Source: Ovis canadensis (Eukaryota > Chordata > Mammalia > Artiodactyla > Bovidae). From it: 64,000 bases of DNA. The notes beneath the pieces are model-generated. The model was given only the letters and a program-made list of their open reading frames with translations, searched no databases and had not been told where the DNA came from. Positions 47,263-57,593 of the stretch are shown here, in pieces; position 1 is the stretch's first letter; each line of letters begins with the position of its first letter. A program made the position numbers and the translations under genes. The stretch spans positions 49,681,001 through 49,745,000 of the forward strand of contig NC_091260.1 of NCBI RefSeq assembly GCF_042477335.2, read 5' to 3'.

Positions 47263-47984
47263 GATGACTTACTGAAGGGACCTCTGAAGTATGACTTTTC
47301 TGATTAAATAGAAGCTGACTACCCCAGGGTATATATTCCTGATGAGAGCAATTGGCCATCTCTAGATTGTAGCTTAAACCAACTCTCTGATAATATCATA
47401 CTACCAATGTTGCAGTTGTTGAAAGTAAGTTGCAGACATCACACCAGGAGGCTCTGATGGAACTCTACCGCATTGAGCTCAGGTACAAAACAGATCTTGG
47501 TGAGCAGTGGGAAGGAAATGGCCGATGGACAGAAGGAGAGAGTGAGATGTCTGGCGGGGAGCTACAACTAGCTTATGTAGATTATGAAAAGGCTTAAAAA
47601 TTATATGAGTTAAAGATTTAATCCTCAGGCCAAACATGACTTCAACACCACTTTTCCCAAGTCCTTGAAATTGCCACTTTCAGGTCAAGGAAAGCCTCAG
47701 ATGAGATGAGTAGGTTAAGTGAAAATGGGTAGGGGTTTCAATACGTTCAAAGTGGGCAGGCATGTTGGCCTGTGGTCCCAAGAAAGGGGAATGGTATGCA
47801 AAATGCAGAGACATGAGTCCAGCCTGTCCAACTTGGGAGAATTTTGAGAACATCAGATAAGAAGAAGGTTTGGGTTTTGAGTTCTAATCTAACCTTTGTT
47901 ACTTGAATAGCTTCATGAACTTGGATGAGTCACTAAAATTGTACAAACCTCAGGCCTTTGCAAAGAATCAGCTTTTGTTTTTGC
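47263..47984. other. Unassigned sequence with MIR/L2 traces
   Basis: A weak L2-like segment lies near 47560-47640 and a weak MIR-like one near 47870-47950. No gene is recognised. Confidence 0.4.
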
Positions 47985-48522
47985 AGAGCAACTCTACTAA
48001 TTTCTTTATTGGTTAATTTCTGTGTAAATAATTTCTATTTTTGTATTTATTAATTCCTTTACTCTATATTTTTTAGTTTATTTTTTCATATGTATCTAGT
48101 TTCTTGATTTAAAATGTTAGTTCATTTATTTTTTGTCTTCCTTGTTTTTTCTAATAAGTACAATTATAACAAATATTTATCCAAGTGCCATGCTGGCCAT
48201 ATCAATGATTTTAACATATTGCATTTAGTTATATTGCATGTCTACACAGTTTTTGTTCCCTCTTTTACTTATGTGTTACATAGAAGTGGGCTTTTATTTC
48301 CTTCAAAAACTATAGTTTGAAGAAGTACAATTTGTTTTTGGTTGGGGGGGATTTTGCTGGTTTATTCCTTCTCAATTTCTAATTTTAATGCATCATGACC
48401 AATGAATATGGCATATACGCTTTCTGTTTTTTAATTTGCTAACATTTTCTAATCTATGAGGATTTTTTTCTGAATGCTTAATGTTCTTTTGAAAAAATAA
48501 ATGCTGTTTTTTGGAGGTATAT

Positions 48523-48750
48523 GGGGTTTCCTAGGTGCCACTAGTGGTAAAGAACCCACCTGCCAATGCCGGAACTGCAGGAGATGCGGGTTCAATCCCT
48601 GGGTTGGGAAGATCCCCTGGAGGAGGGCATGGCAACCCACTCCAGTATTCTTGCCTGGAGAATCCCATGGACAGAGGAGCCTGGCAGGCCATAGTACCTA
48701 TGGTCACAAAGAGTCGGACATGACTGAAGTGACTTAGCATTAACGCACGC
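48523..48750 (+). mobile_element. Bov-tA SINE nested in L1
   Basis: Head 'tttcctaggtgccactagtg', body 'cttgcctggagaatcccatg', end 'catgactgaagtgacttagc'. An extra 'ggaactgca' segment lies in the head near 48571. Confidence 0.93.
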
Positions 48751-48965
48751 ATTGGAGACACGTAAAATTTATTCACTGTGTTATTCAAACCTTTTATATC
48801 CTTACTTATTTTTAGTGTGTCTGGTTTACAAATTTCTAAAAACTGTATGTTTAAGTCTATTGTAACTGTGGATTTAGTTATCCTTTTATTTTCTATTTGC
48901 TTTTCTTTTATATATTTAGAAGCTATGTTGTCAGGGTTATAAAAGTTTGTCTGATAACTTTTATT

Positions 48966-49058
48966 CGGAGAAGGCAATGGCAACCCACTCCAGTACTCTT
49001 GCCTGGAAAATCCCATGGACAGAGGAGCTTGGTAGGCTGCAGGCCATTGGGTCACTAA
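48966..49058 (+). mobile_element. Bov-A2 fragment nested in L1
   Basis: 'cggagaaggcaatggcaacc' to 'gggtcactaagagtg'. The flanking words acttttatt and acttttagt suggest an imperfect target duplication. Confidence 0.88.
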
Positions 49059-49220
49059 GAGTGTTACTTTTAGTATTATGAAATATTCCTCTTTGCCTCT
49101 TTTAATGTCTATCTTAAATTTTCTTTTGTCTGACATCAGTATGGTCAAGTTTGCTCTATTCTGGCTAGCGTTTTACCCTTCATATTTTTTTCCATTCCTT
49201 TCATTTCAACCTTTATGTGT

Positions 49221-50052
49221 CTTCAGCCTGCTTGTGGAAAGAGCCAGACATGCCGTTCTGTGCAGTGTGACCTCAAGCCTGTCTCCTGTGATCTGGAGGA
49301 GGAACAGAATGCGCTGTTCCTCAGGACAGATGTTTAGTTATCCCCTGACGTGGGGCTCATTGGTTCACCTGCTTGTCACAGTCACTAAAGGCCCCACCCA
49401 GTCCCTTACTCACTGTGCCTGCCTAACACATGGGTTGCTTATTGCCTGGGAGTGACAGAGGCATAGGAGAGGAACATGGGAGATGGTCAACAGACCTGGT
49501 GGCTTCTGCTGCAGAACCCCAAATAATCACCCTATCAGTTACCCCTGGGGCCTGCTTGCCAGATCTCTGAAAGTCACCAAACTTCCAGCCAAAAGCATCT
49601 CTGGAGGCCCATGCACCTTTATAGGAGTTCTCTCCTCCACAATTTGGGTTGTAATTTCCTCTTCAATCTGATCCCAACTATCTTTCATCTTCCTGAAATT
49701 TATCAAATGACTTTTGGGCAAATGAAACCTCTTTTGTTTTCAAACATAATTTTTTTAAAAATTGTTTTTAAAAACAAGATTTTTGCCATTATTGTGGATA
49801 AGAGGTTACAAAAATTTCCATAATACTTCTCCTGTCTTTTCCATTATTTCTTTAAGCCAATTGACCAAACATGGGATTCTAAGGCAAAACATGTGAACAT
49901 TTTTAGAGACCATAATACCTATTTTCAATTGCATTCTGGGAGGAATATAACAATTTACACCACCAGTAGCAATTCCTTCATCAGAAATTTTATTGATCAT
50001 TTAGAAAGAAAAGAGAAGTTAGATATCAAGTAGTCTGATGTTTAGAATTTTT
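49221..50052. other. Unassigned sequence
   Basis: No gene is recognised. The AT-rich right part (49745-50040) may be a further old L1 piece, but the match is weak. Confidence 0.4.
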
Positions 50053-50075
50053 TAAACAGCTTTATAAAGGTATAA

Positions 50076-50543
50076 AAGATCTTTACAGAGGTCCCCATAT
50101 AGTCAAAGCTATAGTTTTTCCAGTAGTCATGTATGAAGAGTTGGACCTAAAGAAGACTGAGTGTCAAAGAATTGATGCTTTTGAACTGTGGGGCTAGAGA
50201 AGACTCTTGAGAATCCCCTGGACAGCAAGGAGATCAAACCAGTCAACTGGAAATGAAATCAACCCTGAATATTCACTGAAAGGACCAATGCTGAAGCTGA
50301 AGCTCCAATACTTCGACCATGTTATATAAAGAGCCAACTCATTGGAAAAGACCCTGATGCTAGGAAAGATTGAAAGCAAAAGTAGAACAGGGAATCAGAG
50401 GATGAGACAGTTAGTTAGAATCTCTGATTCAACGGACATGAATTTGAGCAACCTCTGGGAGACAGTGAAGGACAAGGAAGTCTGGCATGCTGCAGTCCAT
50501 GGGGTCATGAAAAGTCCAACACAACTTAGCAACTGGACAACAA
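50076..50543 (+). mobile_element. BovB LINE 3' end nested in L1, older subfamily
   Basis: 'gtcaaagctatagtttttcc' to 'acacaacttagcaactggac'. Perfect 13-bp target duplications (tataaaggtataa) at 50063-50075 and 50544-50556 lie in the L1 3' UTR. It is more diverged than the copies ending in ctgaactgaactg. Confidence 0.93.
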
Positions 50544-51102
50544 TATAAAGGTATAATTGACATACAATAAAATGCACATATTTAAAGTGTTTAACTGAAT
50601 AAGTTTTGACATATACATCCACCTGTGAAATCATCGCCTTGATCAAGAGAGTAACTATAGCCAACAATCCCCCAAATCTCCTGAAACCCCTTTGCAATCT
50701 CTCTTTCCATTGCCAAGTAACCGATGAGCTGGTTTCTGTCACTATTGATTAATTTACATTTTCTAGAATTTTATGAACAGAATTATAACTATGTACACAT
50801 TTTTCTCTTATCTTTCACTCAGCATAATTATTTTAAGATTTATCCATATAAACGCATGTGTCAGTAATTTACTCCTATTCATTGATGAGTACTATTCCAC
50901 TGTGAGGATAAACCACAATTTATTATTCACTCTTCTTTTTCTGACTTGTATTACTTTTAATGATTCCATTTTAATCTTCTTTATTGATCTTTCAGGTATA
51001 ATTCTTCATTTTATATTTTAGAGTTGCTTTAGGATATCATGTATATCTTTAATTTATCACAGTCTAGCTTCAGGTCATATTATACCTCACTATGTATATA
51101 GG

Positions 51103-51345
51103 ATAGGGGATTCTCAGATGGTTCAGTGATAAAGAATCTGCCTACCAGTGCAGGAGACACAAGAGACATGCGTTTGATCCCTGGATTGGGAAATCCCCTG
51201 GAGAAGGAAATGGCAACCCATTCTAGTATTCCTGCCTGGAGAATCCCAAGGTGAGAAGAGCCTGATAGGCTACAGTTCATACAAACAGTTACAAAGTTCA
51301 TACAAAAAGCTACAGTTACAAAGAGTCAGACTGAGCAACTGAGGG
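51103..51345 (+). mobile_element. Bov-tA SINE with a local duplication
   Basis: Head 'ggggattctcagatggttca', body 'tgcctggagaatcccaaggt'. The 3' part has a repeated 'gttcatacaaa...agttacaaa' block (51277-51320), so the copy is longer than usual. Confidence 0.88.
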
Positions 51346-52330
51346 TGCATGCACACATGTATAGTATAAGAACCTTGACAATGACATACTTCCACTTATC
51401 CCTTCCTGGCCTTTGTGGCACTGGCATCGCATATTTTACTTTACATATTTTATATGTAATAACTATATTGCGATTATTTTTGACAGTCAATTTTTTTTAA
51501 AGATTACTAATAAGGGGTAAACTCTTACATATTTACCCATGTGTAGTTACCCTTTCTGTTGTTCTTCAGTCTTTAGTGTAGACCCAGATTTCCATCTGTG
51601 ATCTTTCCCTTTCTGTTTGAAGAACTTCTTTTAACATTCCTCGTAGTCATGGTCTGCTGGTGATGCTTTCAGCTTTTGTATGCCTGAAAATGTCTACTTG
51701 CTTTCATTTTCAAAGGAAATTTTTGCTGGATACAGAATTCAAGGTTGACAGTCTTTAGCTTTCAGTACTGTAAAGATTTTTTCCACTGCCTTTTCACTTA
51801 CATTGTTTCTGAGAGTAAATTTGTTTTATCTTTGCTCCTCTGTGCTTAAGCCATATTTTTTTCTCTTGCTGCTTTTAGGATTCTTCTCTTTATCAGTGGT
51901 TTTTGACAATGTAACCCTGAGGGGTAATTTTCTTCATGTTTCTTGGGCTTGGGGGTGTCTTGAGCTTTTTGGATGGTTGGTAGAATGAATAATAGCCCCC
52001 CCCCCAAGAATATCTACATTCTAATCCCACAAATCGATTGTATTAGTTTGTTAGGGCTGCTACAGACTAAATGACTCAAAGAACAGAAATTTATTCTTTC
52101 TTAGGTCTGGAGGTTAGAAGCCCAAAATCAAGGTGCTGGTAGGACCAAGCTCCTTCCCAAACATCTAAAGGAAGAGATTTCCTTGCCACTTGCAGCTTCT
52201 GGTAGCCCCTGGTGTTTTTTGGCTTGTGGCAGCATAACTCCAATCTCTGCCTGTCTTCACATGGTCGACTGTCCTCTGTGTCTGTGTTTTCATGTTGTGT
52301 TCCCCTTTCTTTATGTCTCTCTTCTCTCTT

Positions 52331-52465
52331 GTGCATGCATGCTAAGTCACTTCAGTAGTGTCCAACTCTTTGCAACATTATGGGCTGTATCCCACAAGGT
52401 TCCTCTGTACATAGGATTCTCCAGGCAAGAATACTAGAGTGGGGTGCCATGCCCTTCTCCAAAGG
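52331..52465 (-). mobile_element. Bov-A SINE monomer nested in MLT1A
   Basis: Antisense body 'tgctaagtcacttcagtagt' to 'gtgccatgcccttctcc'. Confidence 0.88.
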
Positions 52466-52508
52466 TACAAAACATCATGGATATTAACAGCCCACCATAC
52501 TCCAGTAT

Positions 52509-52628
52509 ATGCTGATATGCTCAGTTGCAGCCAACTCTTTGCAACCCCATGAACTGTAGCCGTCCTGGTTTCTCTGTCCATGGAATTTTCCAGGCAAGAA
52601 TACTGTAGTGGGTTGCTATTTCCTTCTC
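52509..52628 (-). mobile_element. Second Bov-A SINE monomer nested in MLT1A
   Basis: Antisense body 'gctgatatgctcagttgcag' to 'ttgctatttccttctcca'. It is separated from the first monomer by 43 bp of non-SINE text, so this is either an old dimer with an insertion or two insertions. Confidence 0.85.
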
Positions 52629-53107
52629 CAATATTCCATTATGACTTCATTTTAATTTGTGTCTTAGCTACATCTTCAAATACCTTATTTCCAAATAACA
52701 TCACATTCAGAGTTACCATGGATTAAGACTTCAACATATCTTTATTTTTTGCGGGGGGGGAGCACAATTCTCACCATAATACCTGTGAATATATGTAATC
52801 ATAAACTGCAAAATGGGCTTTGCATATGTAATTTAGCTAAGATTTTAAGATGGAAATATTATCCTGGGTTATCCAAGTAGACACCATATGATAATTAGGG
52901 TCCTTATAAGGAAAGATAGGAGAGTCAGAGAAGATAAGGCAATGGAAGAAGCTGGAGAGACGCAAACACAAGCCAGGAACTGCAAAGCCTCTAGAAGCAG
53001 GAAGAGGCAAGGAACAGTTTCTCCTCTAGAGCTTCCAGAAAGAAGCTGTGCTGATGCCTTTACTTTAGTCCCTAAGATCCATTTCAGACTTCTGACCTCT
53101 AGAACCA

Positions 53108-53604
53108 CAGGCATACCTTGTTTCACTGTGCTTCACAAATATTGTGTGAATGTTTACAAACAGAACATCTGTGACAGAGAAGGGCTTCCCATGTGGCTAA
53201 GTGGTAAAGAATCCACTTGCCAATGCAGGAGACGCGGGTTTGATCCCTGGGTCAGGAAGATCCCCTGGAGTAGAAAACGGCAACCAGCTCCAGTATTCTT
53301 GCCTGGAATATTCCATGGACAGAGGAGCTGCAGTCCACGGAGTCACAAAGAACTGGACACAACTGAGCGACTGAGCACACACATACACAAGTCTATCAGT
53401 AGCACTTTTTCAACAGCATTATTTTTAAATTAAGGCATGTACATTGCTCTTTTTTTGACATGACACTTAACAGACCACAGTATAACATAAATATAACTTT
53501 CATATGCACTAAGAAACTGAAAATTTTGTGTGACTCACTTTATTGTGATATTTGCTTTATTTCTATAGTCTGGAACCAAACTTGTAGCATCTCTAATGTA
53601 CCTG
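53108..53604. mobile_element. Tigger1-like DNA transposon nested in MLT1
   Basis: Left terminus 'caggcataccttgtttcact', right terminus ending 'gtacctg' as its inverted complement. Internal text 'aagtctatcagtagcacttt' and 'cactttattgtgatatttgc' is typical. It is nonautonomous, with no transposase frame. A TA-type target site is seen on the right (53605-53606). It is split by a Bov-tA at 53182-53388. Confidence 0.88.
53182..53388 (+). mobile_element. Bov-tA SINE nested in Tigger
   Basis: Head 'gggcttcccatgtggctaag', body 'cttgcctggaatattccatg', end 'aactgagcgactgagcacac'. Confidence 0.93.
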
Positions 53605-53762
53605 TATAAGACAATTTGTCTCATTTTTTAGCCACTAAGTCTATGGTAATTAGTTATAGCAACAATAGGAAAATAATGTATTAGGGTTTATAGGTTTTAT
53701 CAGATTGTTCTTTCAAATATTTTTGTCCTTCCCTCTCCTCTCCTTCAGAGACTCCAAATAAA

Positions 53763-53779
53763 CACACACACACACACCC
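53763..53779. repeat. Short (CA)n microsatellite
   Basis: About eight CA units. Confidence 0.9.
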
Positions 53780-54702
53780 TCTTGAAGTTGCCCCAGAGCA
53801 CACTGATGTTCTGTTAATTTCAATTCTTTTTTTCTGTATGTTTTTGTTTCATTTTTGATAGTTTCTATTGCTATATCTTCAAAGTCACCATTCTTTTCTT
53901 CTGCAATGTCTAGCATGCTTTTAAGCCCATCCAATGTACTTGCTACCCTAGACATTATAATTTTCATATCTAGATGTTTGATTTGGGCTTTTTAAGAAAA
54001 TATTTTCTATGTCTCTAGTTTACTGCTTAAGCATGTTGAATCTAATTACAATATTTGTTTTAATGTCCTTGTCTGTTAATTTTGACATTTGCACAAATTC
54101 TAGGTCACTTTTGATTGATTTTTCTCCTCATTATGGGTTATATTTTCCTTTTTTGTAATCTTAGTAATTTTTTTTACTGGATTCTAGTCATTGTGCATTT
54201 TACTTTGTTTGGTATTAAATACTTTAATAATCCCATAAAAATTTTTGTGCTTTATTCAGGGATACAATTAAATTACAAGGAAACAATTTGGTCTCTTTTA
54301 TTCTTACTTTAAAGGGCTGATTATTTCCCACTACTGGGACAAGACTTCTCTGAGAACTCTATCCAGTGCTCCATGAATTGTAAGGCTCTCCAGTCTGGTT
54401 GGTGAGAAGAGGAGTTATTCCTGGCGCTGTGTCAGTACCAGAGATTATTCCTTCTGATCCTTTAGGATGGTTCTTTCTTTGGACTCAAGTAATTACCACA
54501 TATGCATGAGCTGAAGTCCACTATTTCTTGAAAACATGGTTTCCTATATTATATCTTTGTTTCAGGTGGAATGACAAATCCAATCTCTTTTAATCCATTT
54601 TGACAGAAGTGAAACTAACTTTTTTGTGTGTGAGAAGTTGATTTTCACATAATGCCACTATTTAACACAGATTGGAAGCAGAGCTCCTACGATTGAAAAC
54701 GA

Positions 54703-54821
54703 GGTGAAGAACAGACATGAATTTGAGCAAGCTCCAGGAGGTGGTGAAGGACAGGGAAGCCTGGCATGCTGCAGTCCACATGGGGGCAAAGAGTTGGACA
54801 CGACTGAGTGACTGAATGACC
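54703..54821 (+). mobile_element. BovB LINE 3' terminal fragment
   Basis: 'acatgaatttgagcaagctc' to 'acacgactgagtgactgaat'. The text just upstream, to about 54690, may be a rearranged continuation. Confidence 0.88.
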
Positions 54822-54949
54822 ACAGAAGGATTGACGGCCTGAGGAAACGAGTCATGTAATTTTTTCTTTGATGCTCTCAGAAGCTCCAGAGGACTCTCCG
54901 CTGGTTCACAGAGATTCATAGGACTGCTGGATCCAGCCAAGCTTCTCCT

Positions 54950-55025
54950 TTTTATACTTAATGGAACTGAGACTCAGAATGATTGAGTCACTCGTCCAAG
55001 GTCACACAGCTAAAACCTAGATAAA
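54950..55025 (-). mobile_element. MIR SINE fragment
   Basis: 'aatggaactgagactcagaa' and 'ccaaggtcacacagctaaaa' are the reversed MIR core. Confidence 0.75.
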
Positions 55026-56431
55026 AGGCTATAATGACCGCATATGAGTAAAGACCTCAAGAATGGTAGCAATTATTACTCAGTCTGTCTTTGCATTAAA
55101 AAAAATTCAAAAGCCTGTAATAGTGACTAGAGAGGAGGGGAAATCTATGTGTTTACAGAAAGGATCCAGTGCTAAAAGCCCACTATGCCTTTCTTTACAA
55201 AGCAACTACGTTTCCTGAATCCCCATCTCCTGGGGAAGGTTCTCATGGTCCCAGCTCAGCTCCCAGATCTTTGTTGAAGACTAGAACCCAGACTCCTCAA
55301 TCAAGCATTCTGTCTACTCTACCCCATCACCTCCCTTCCATTTGGTAAAATTCTCAGGTCCAGTGAAACCCTTATTCTTTGCTATCCACAAAATGTTTAT
55401 ATTTTAAAAGAGATTTACCCAGAACAATGTGTTTGTGATTGTTGGCAAATTTCCCTGTGAGAACAAAATAATCTCAATCCCTCACTAAAAAGCACAGATT
55501 CCATTTTGCCTTGAACTTCATGCAATACAGTGTGGTCTGACAGGGTTTAGGAAGCAGCAAGAAGGAAGAGAGTTGCTCAAATAAAAATGAAGCCTCTAGG
55601 CCCCCACTGAAAACAACAAAACAGGAAGGAGGATGTCAAAAGGGTCTAACTCAGACACTACACACTGGATGAGTCTGGATTTGCCACTCTATGAATCTCA
55701 AATTCCTTGTATTTAAACAGTATTCATAGAACCTGTCCCTGCTTGCTTCCCAGAGAATCTGGGAGCTACAAGCATATTTTAAAACAGTTTGTAAATCACT
55801 TAGAGCTCCTTGGAGATAGGATGATATATAAATATGTGGCATTACTATTATGTTAACCATACTTAAATATTGACAATATTACCATTGACAAGGATTATCT
55901 ACAAAATCCTTAGTGCCTCTTCCAATTAATTTTCCAAATGACAAGAAGTTAATTACTCTGGATTCTTGCTATATTACATCTACCAAAACCCAGGACTTGA
56001 GATACATTTAGAACTCTTTCTGTATCAGTAAGAACTGAAAGAATTTCAATATAACATAGTCACTCCCATGCCACAACATCACATTATGTCCTTGGAGATA
56101 GCAGCAATAAGGGAAGTTAAGTATCTTTCTTGAAGATTTAGTCTTGTCATTTTGCCCTACACTAGAGGTAAAAATTGCTAATTCATTTGATTCATCTTTG
56201 TTATCTAATTGTTATTTTTTATATATATATTTTGCAAGTTCAGTACTCAAAAGATGGTTTCTTCCACCTAAAGCTATACCTTTAGTTTAGGATGGCAAAA
56301 TGTCCTTAGGTGGGTAGTGACCTCATGATCTGAACTGCAGGGCAATTGCTTATAATTGTCCAGTTATGAATAACTCCTTGAGAACTGTGCTGTGTACAAC
56401 TTTCTCCATCATATATTACTTCCTTAATTCT
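55026..56431. other. Unassigned sequence
   Basis: No gene is recognised. A short TA run lies at 56219-56230. Confidence 0.45.
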
Positions 56432-56569
56432 ACTTTAGTATTAGCAGCAGCTGCGCGGCACTGGAGCAGCAGCTGCATGGTGCTGGAGTGACTTTGAGGA
56501 GATACCCCACATCCAAGGGCAAAGGAGAAGGCTCAGCAAGATGGTAGGAGTTGCAAAGTCACGTTTAGA

Positions 56570-57060
56570 ATCAAAACCCATACCCGCCAGAGATGCTCAG
56601 AGAGCTCAAACATACCTTGCATGCACCAGGACCCAGAGACCCCCACAGAGACTGAGACAGAACTGTGTTTGAGTGTCTTCTGAGGAGGTATGGGTCTGCA
56701 GTGGCCTGCTGCAGGGGCAGGGGCTCTGGGTGCAGCAGACCTGGGTATGGCATAAGCCCTCTTGGAGGAGGTCGCTATTAACCCTACCACACAGCCACCA
56801 GAACTTACACAGGACTGGGAAAACAGACTCTTAGAGGGCACAATCAGAACCTTGTGTGCACCAGGACCCAGGAGAAAGGAGCAGTGAACCCACAAGAGAC
56901 TTGACCCGGACTTGCCCGAGAGTGTCCAGGAGTCTCTGGTGGAGGCCTGGGTTGGAAGTGGCCTGCTGCAGGATTGGGGGCACTGAGTGTAGCAGTGCCT
57001 GCACGGGAACTTTTGAAGGAGGTAGCCATTATCTTTATTACCTCCACCATAGTTTGGCCT
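56570..57060 (+). repeat. Imperfect tandem duplication in the BovB 5' leader
   Basis: Two units of roughly 235-257 bp share 'tgcaccaggacccag' (56622 and 56857), 'tggcctgctgcag' (56702 and 56959) and a ggaggaggt/ggaggtagc block. Units in tandem in a LINE leader recall promoter monomers of other LINEs, but promoter activity is only inferred. Confidence 0.8.
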
Positions 57061-57593
57061 CAGATCAAATAACAGGGAGGGAATACAGCACGGCCCTTCA
57101 ACATAAAATTGGATTCAAGATTTACTGAGCATGGCCCCGCCCATCCAAAAGCTTCTTAATCTTCTCCATCAGAGGGCAGACACACTGAAAGCCACAATCA
57201 CAGAAACAAACCAATCTGATCACATGGACCACAGCCTTGTCTAACTCAATGAAACTATGAGCCATGCCATGTAGGGCCACCCAAGATGGGTCGTGGTGGA
57301 GAGTTCTGACAAAACATGGTCCATTGGAGAAGGGAATGGCACTTCAGTATTCTTGCCTTGAGAACCCCATGAACAGTATGAAAAGACAAAAAGATAGGAC
57401 ACTGAAAGATGAACTCCCCAGGTCGGTAGGTGCCCAGTATGCTACTGGAGATCAGTGGAGAAATAACTCCAGAAAGAATAAAGAGATGGAACCAAAGAAA
57501 AAACAACATCCAACTGTGGATGTAACTGGTGATGGAAGTAAAGTCTGATGCTGTAAAGAGCAATATTGCATAAGAACCTGGAATGTTAGGTCC

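Larger units (their letters stand above)
47985..49220 (-). mobile_element. Old L1 LINE, antisense, with two SINE insertions
   Basis: T-rich antisense ORF2 text: 'tttaatgcatcatgaccaat', 'agtgtgtctggtttacaaat', 'ctgacatcagtatggtcaag' and 'ctttatgtgtcttcagcct'. It is interrupted by Bov-tA (48523-48750) and a Bov-A2 piece (48966-49058). Confidence 0.75.
52039..52781 (-). mobile_element. MLT1A-type solo LTR nested in MLT1
   Basis: Antisense LTR: 'tgtattagtttgttagggct', 'gtctggaggttagaagccca', then after the SINEs 'ttatttccaaataacatcac' and 'ggattaagacttcaacatat'. It is split by two Bov-A units at 52331-52628. Confidence 0.85.
51977..53680 (+). mobile_element. MLT1 (ERVL-MaLR) solo LTR, split twice
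   Basis: Three collinear pieces: 51977-52038 ('tagaatgaataatagccccc'), 52782-53107 ('cctgtgaatatatgtaatca', 'aggtccttat'-type text, 'cttctgacctctagaacc') and 53605-53680 ('tagccactaagtctatggta'). The gaps hold an antisense MLT1A and a Tigger element. No viral coding sequence is present; the 181-codon frame at 52888-53433 is chance read-through of these repeats. Confidence 0.85.
50053..54600 (-). mobile_element. Old L1 LINE, antisense, host of a nested stack
   Basis: The left edge 'aaacagctttataaaggtat' is the reversed L1M 3' terminus. 3' UTR text continues to about 51100 ('catacaataaaatgcacata', 'cactcagcataattatttta'). Antisense ORF2-type text follows at about 51350-51975 ('tggtctgctggtgatgcttt', 'gctgcttttaggattcttct') and 53684-54600 ('ttgttttaatgtccttgtct'). 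Insertions are BovB (50076), Bov-tA (51103) and an MLT1 complex (51977-53680). Confidence 0.75.

Noticed and set aside
48531..49148. 205-codon minus-strand open frame, the longest in the window
   Set aside because: It runs through a Bov-tA, antisense L1 text and a Bov-A2 piece. The peptide contains two repeats of the translated SINE and has no independent domain.
52888..53433. 181-codon plus-strand open frame
   Set aside because: It spans MLT1, Tigger and Bov-tA sequence in succession, a chance read-through of nested repeats.
51977..53680. Possible endogenous retrovirus provirus
   Set aside because: Only solo MLT1-type LTR sequence is present. No gag, pol or env-like frame lies between the pieces.
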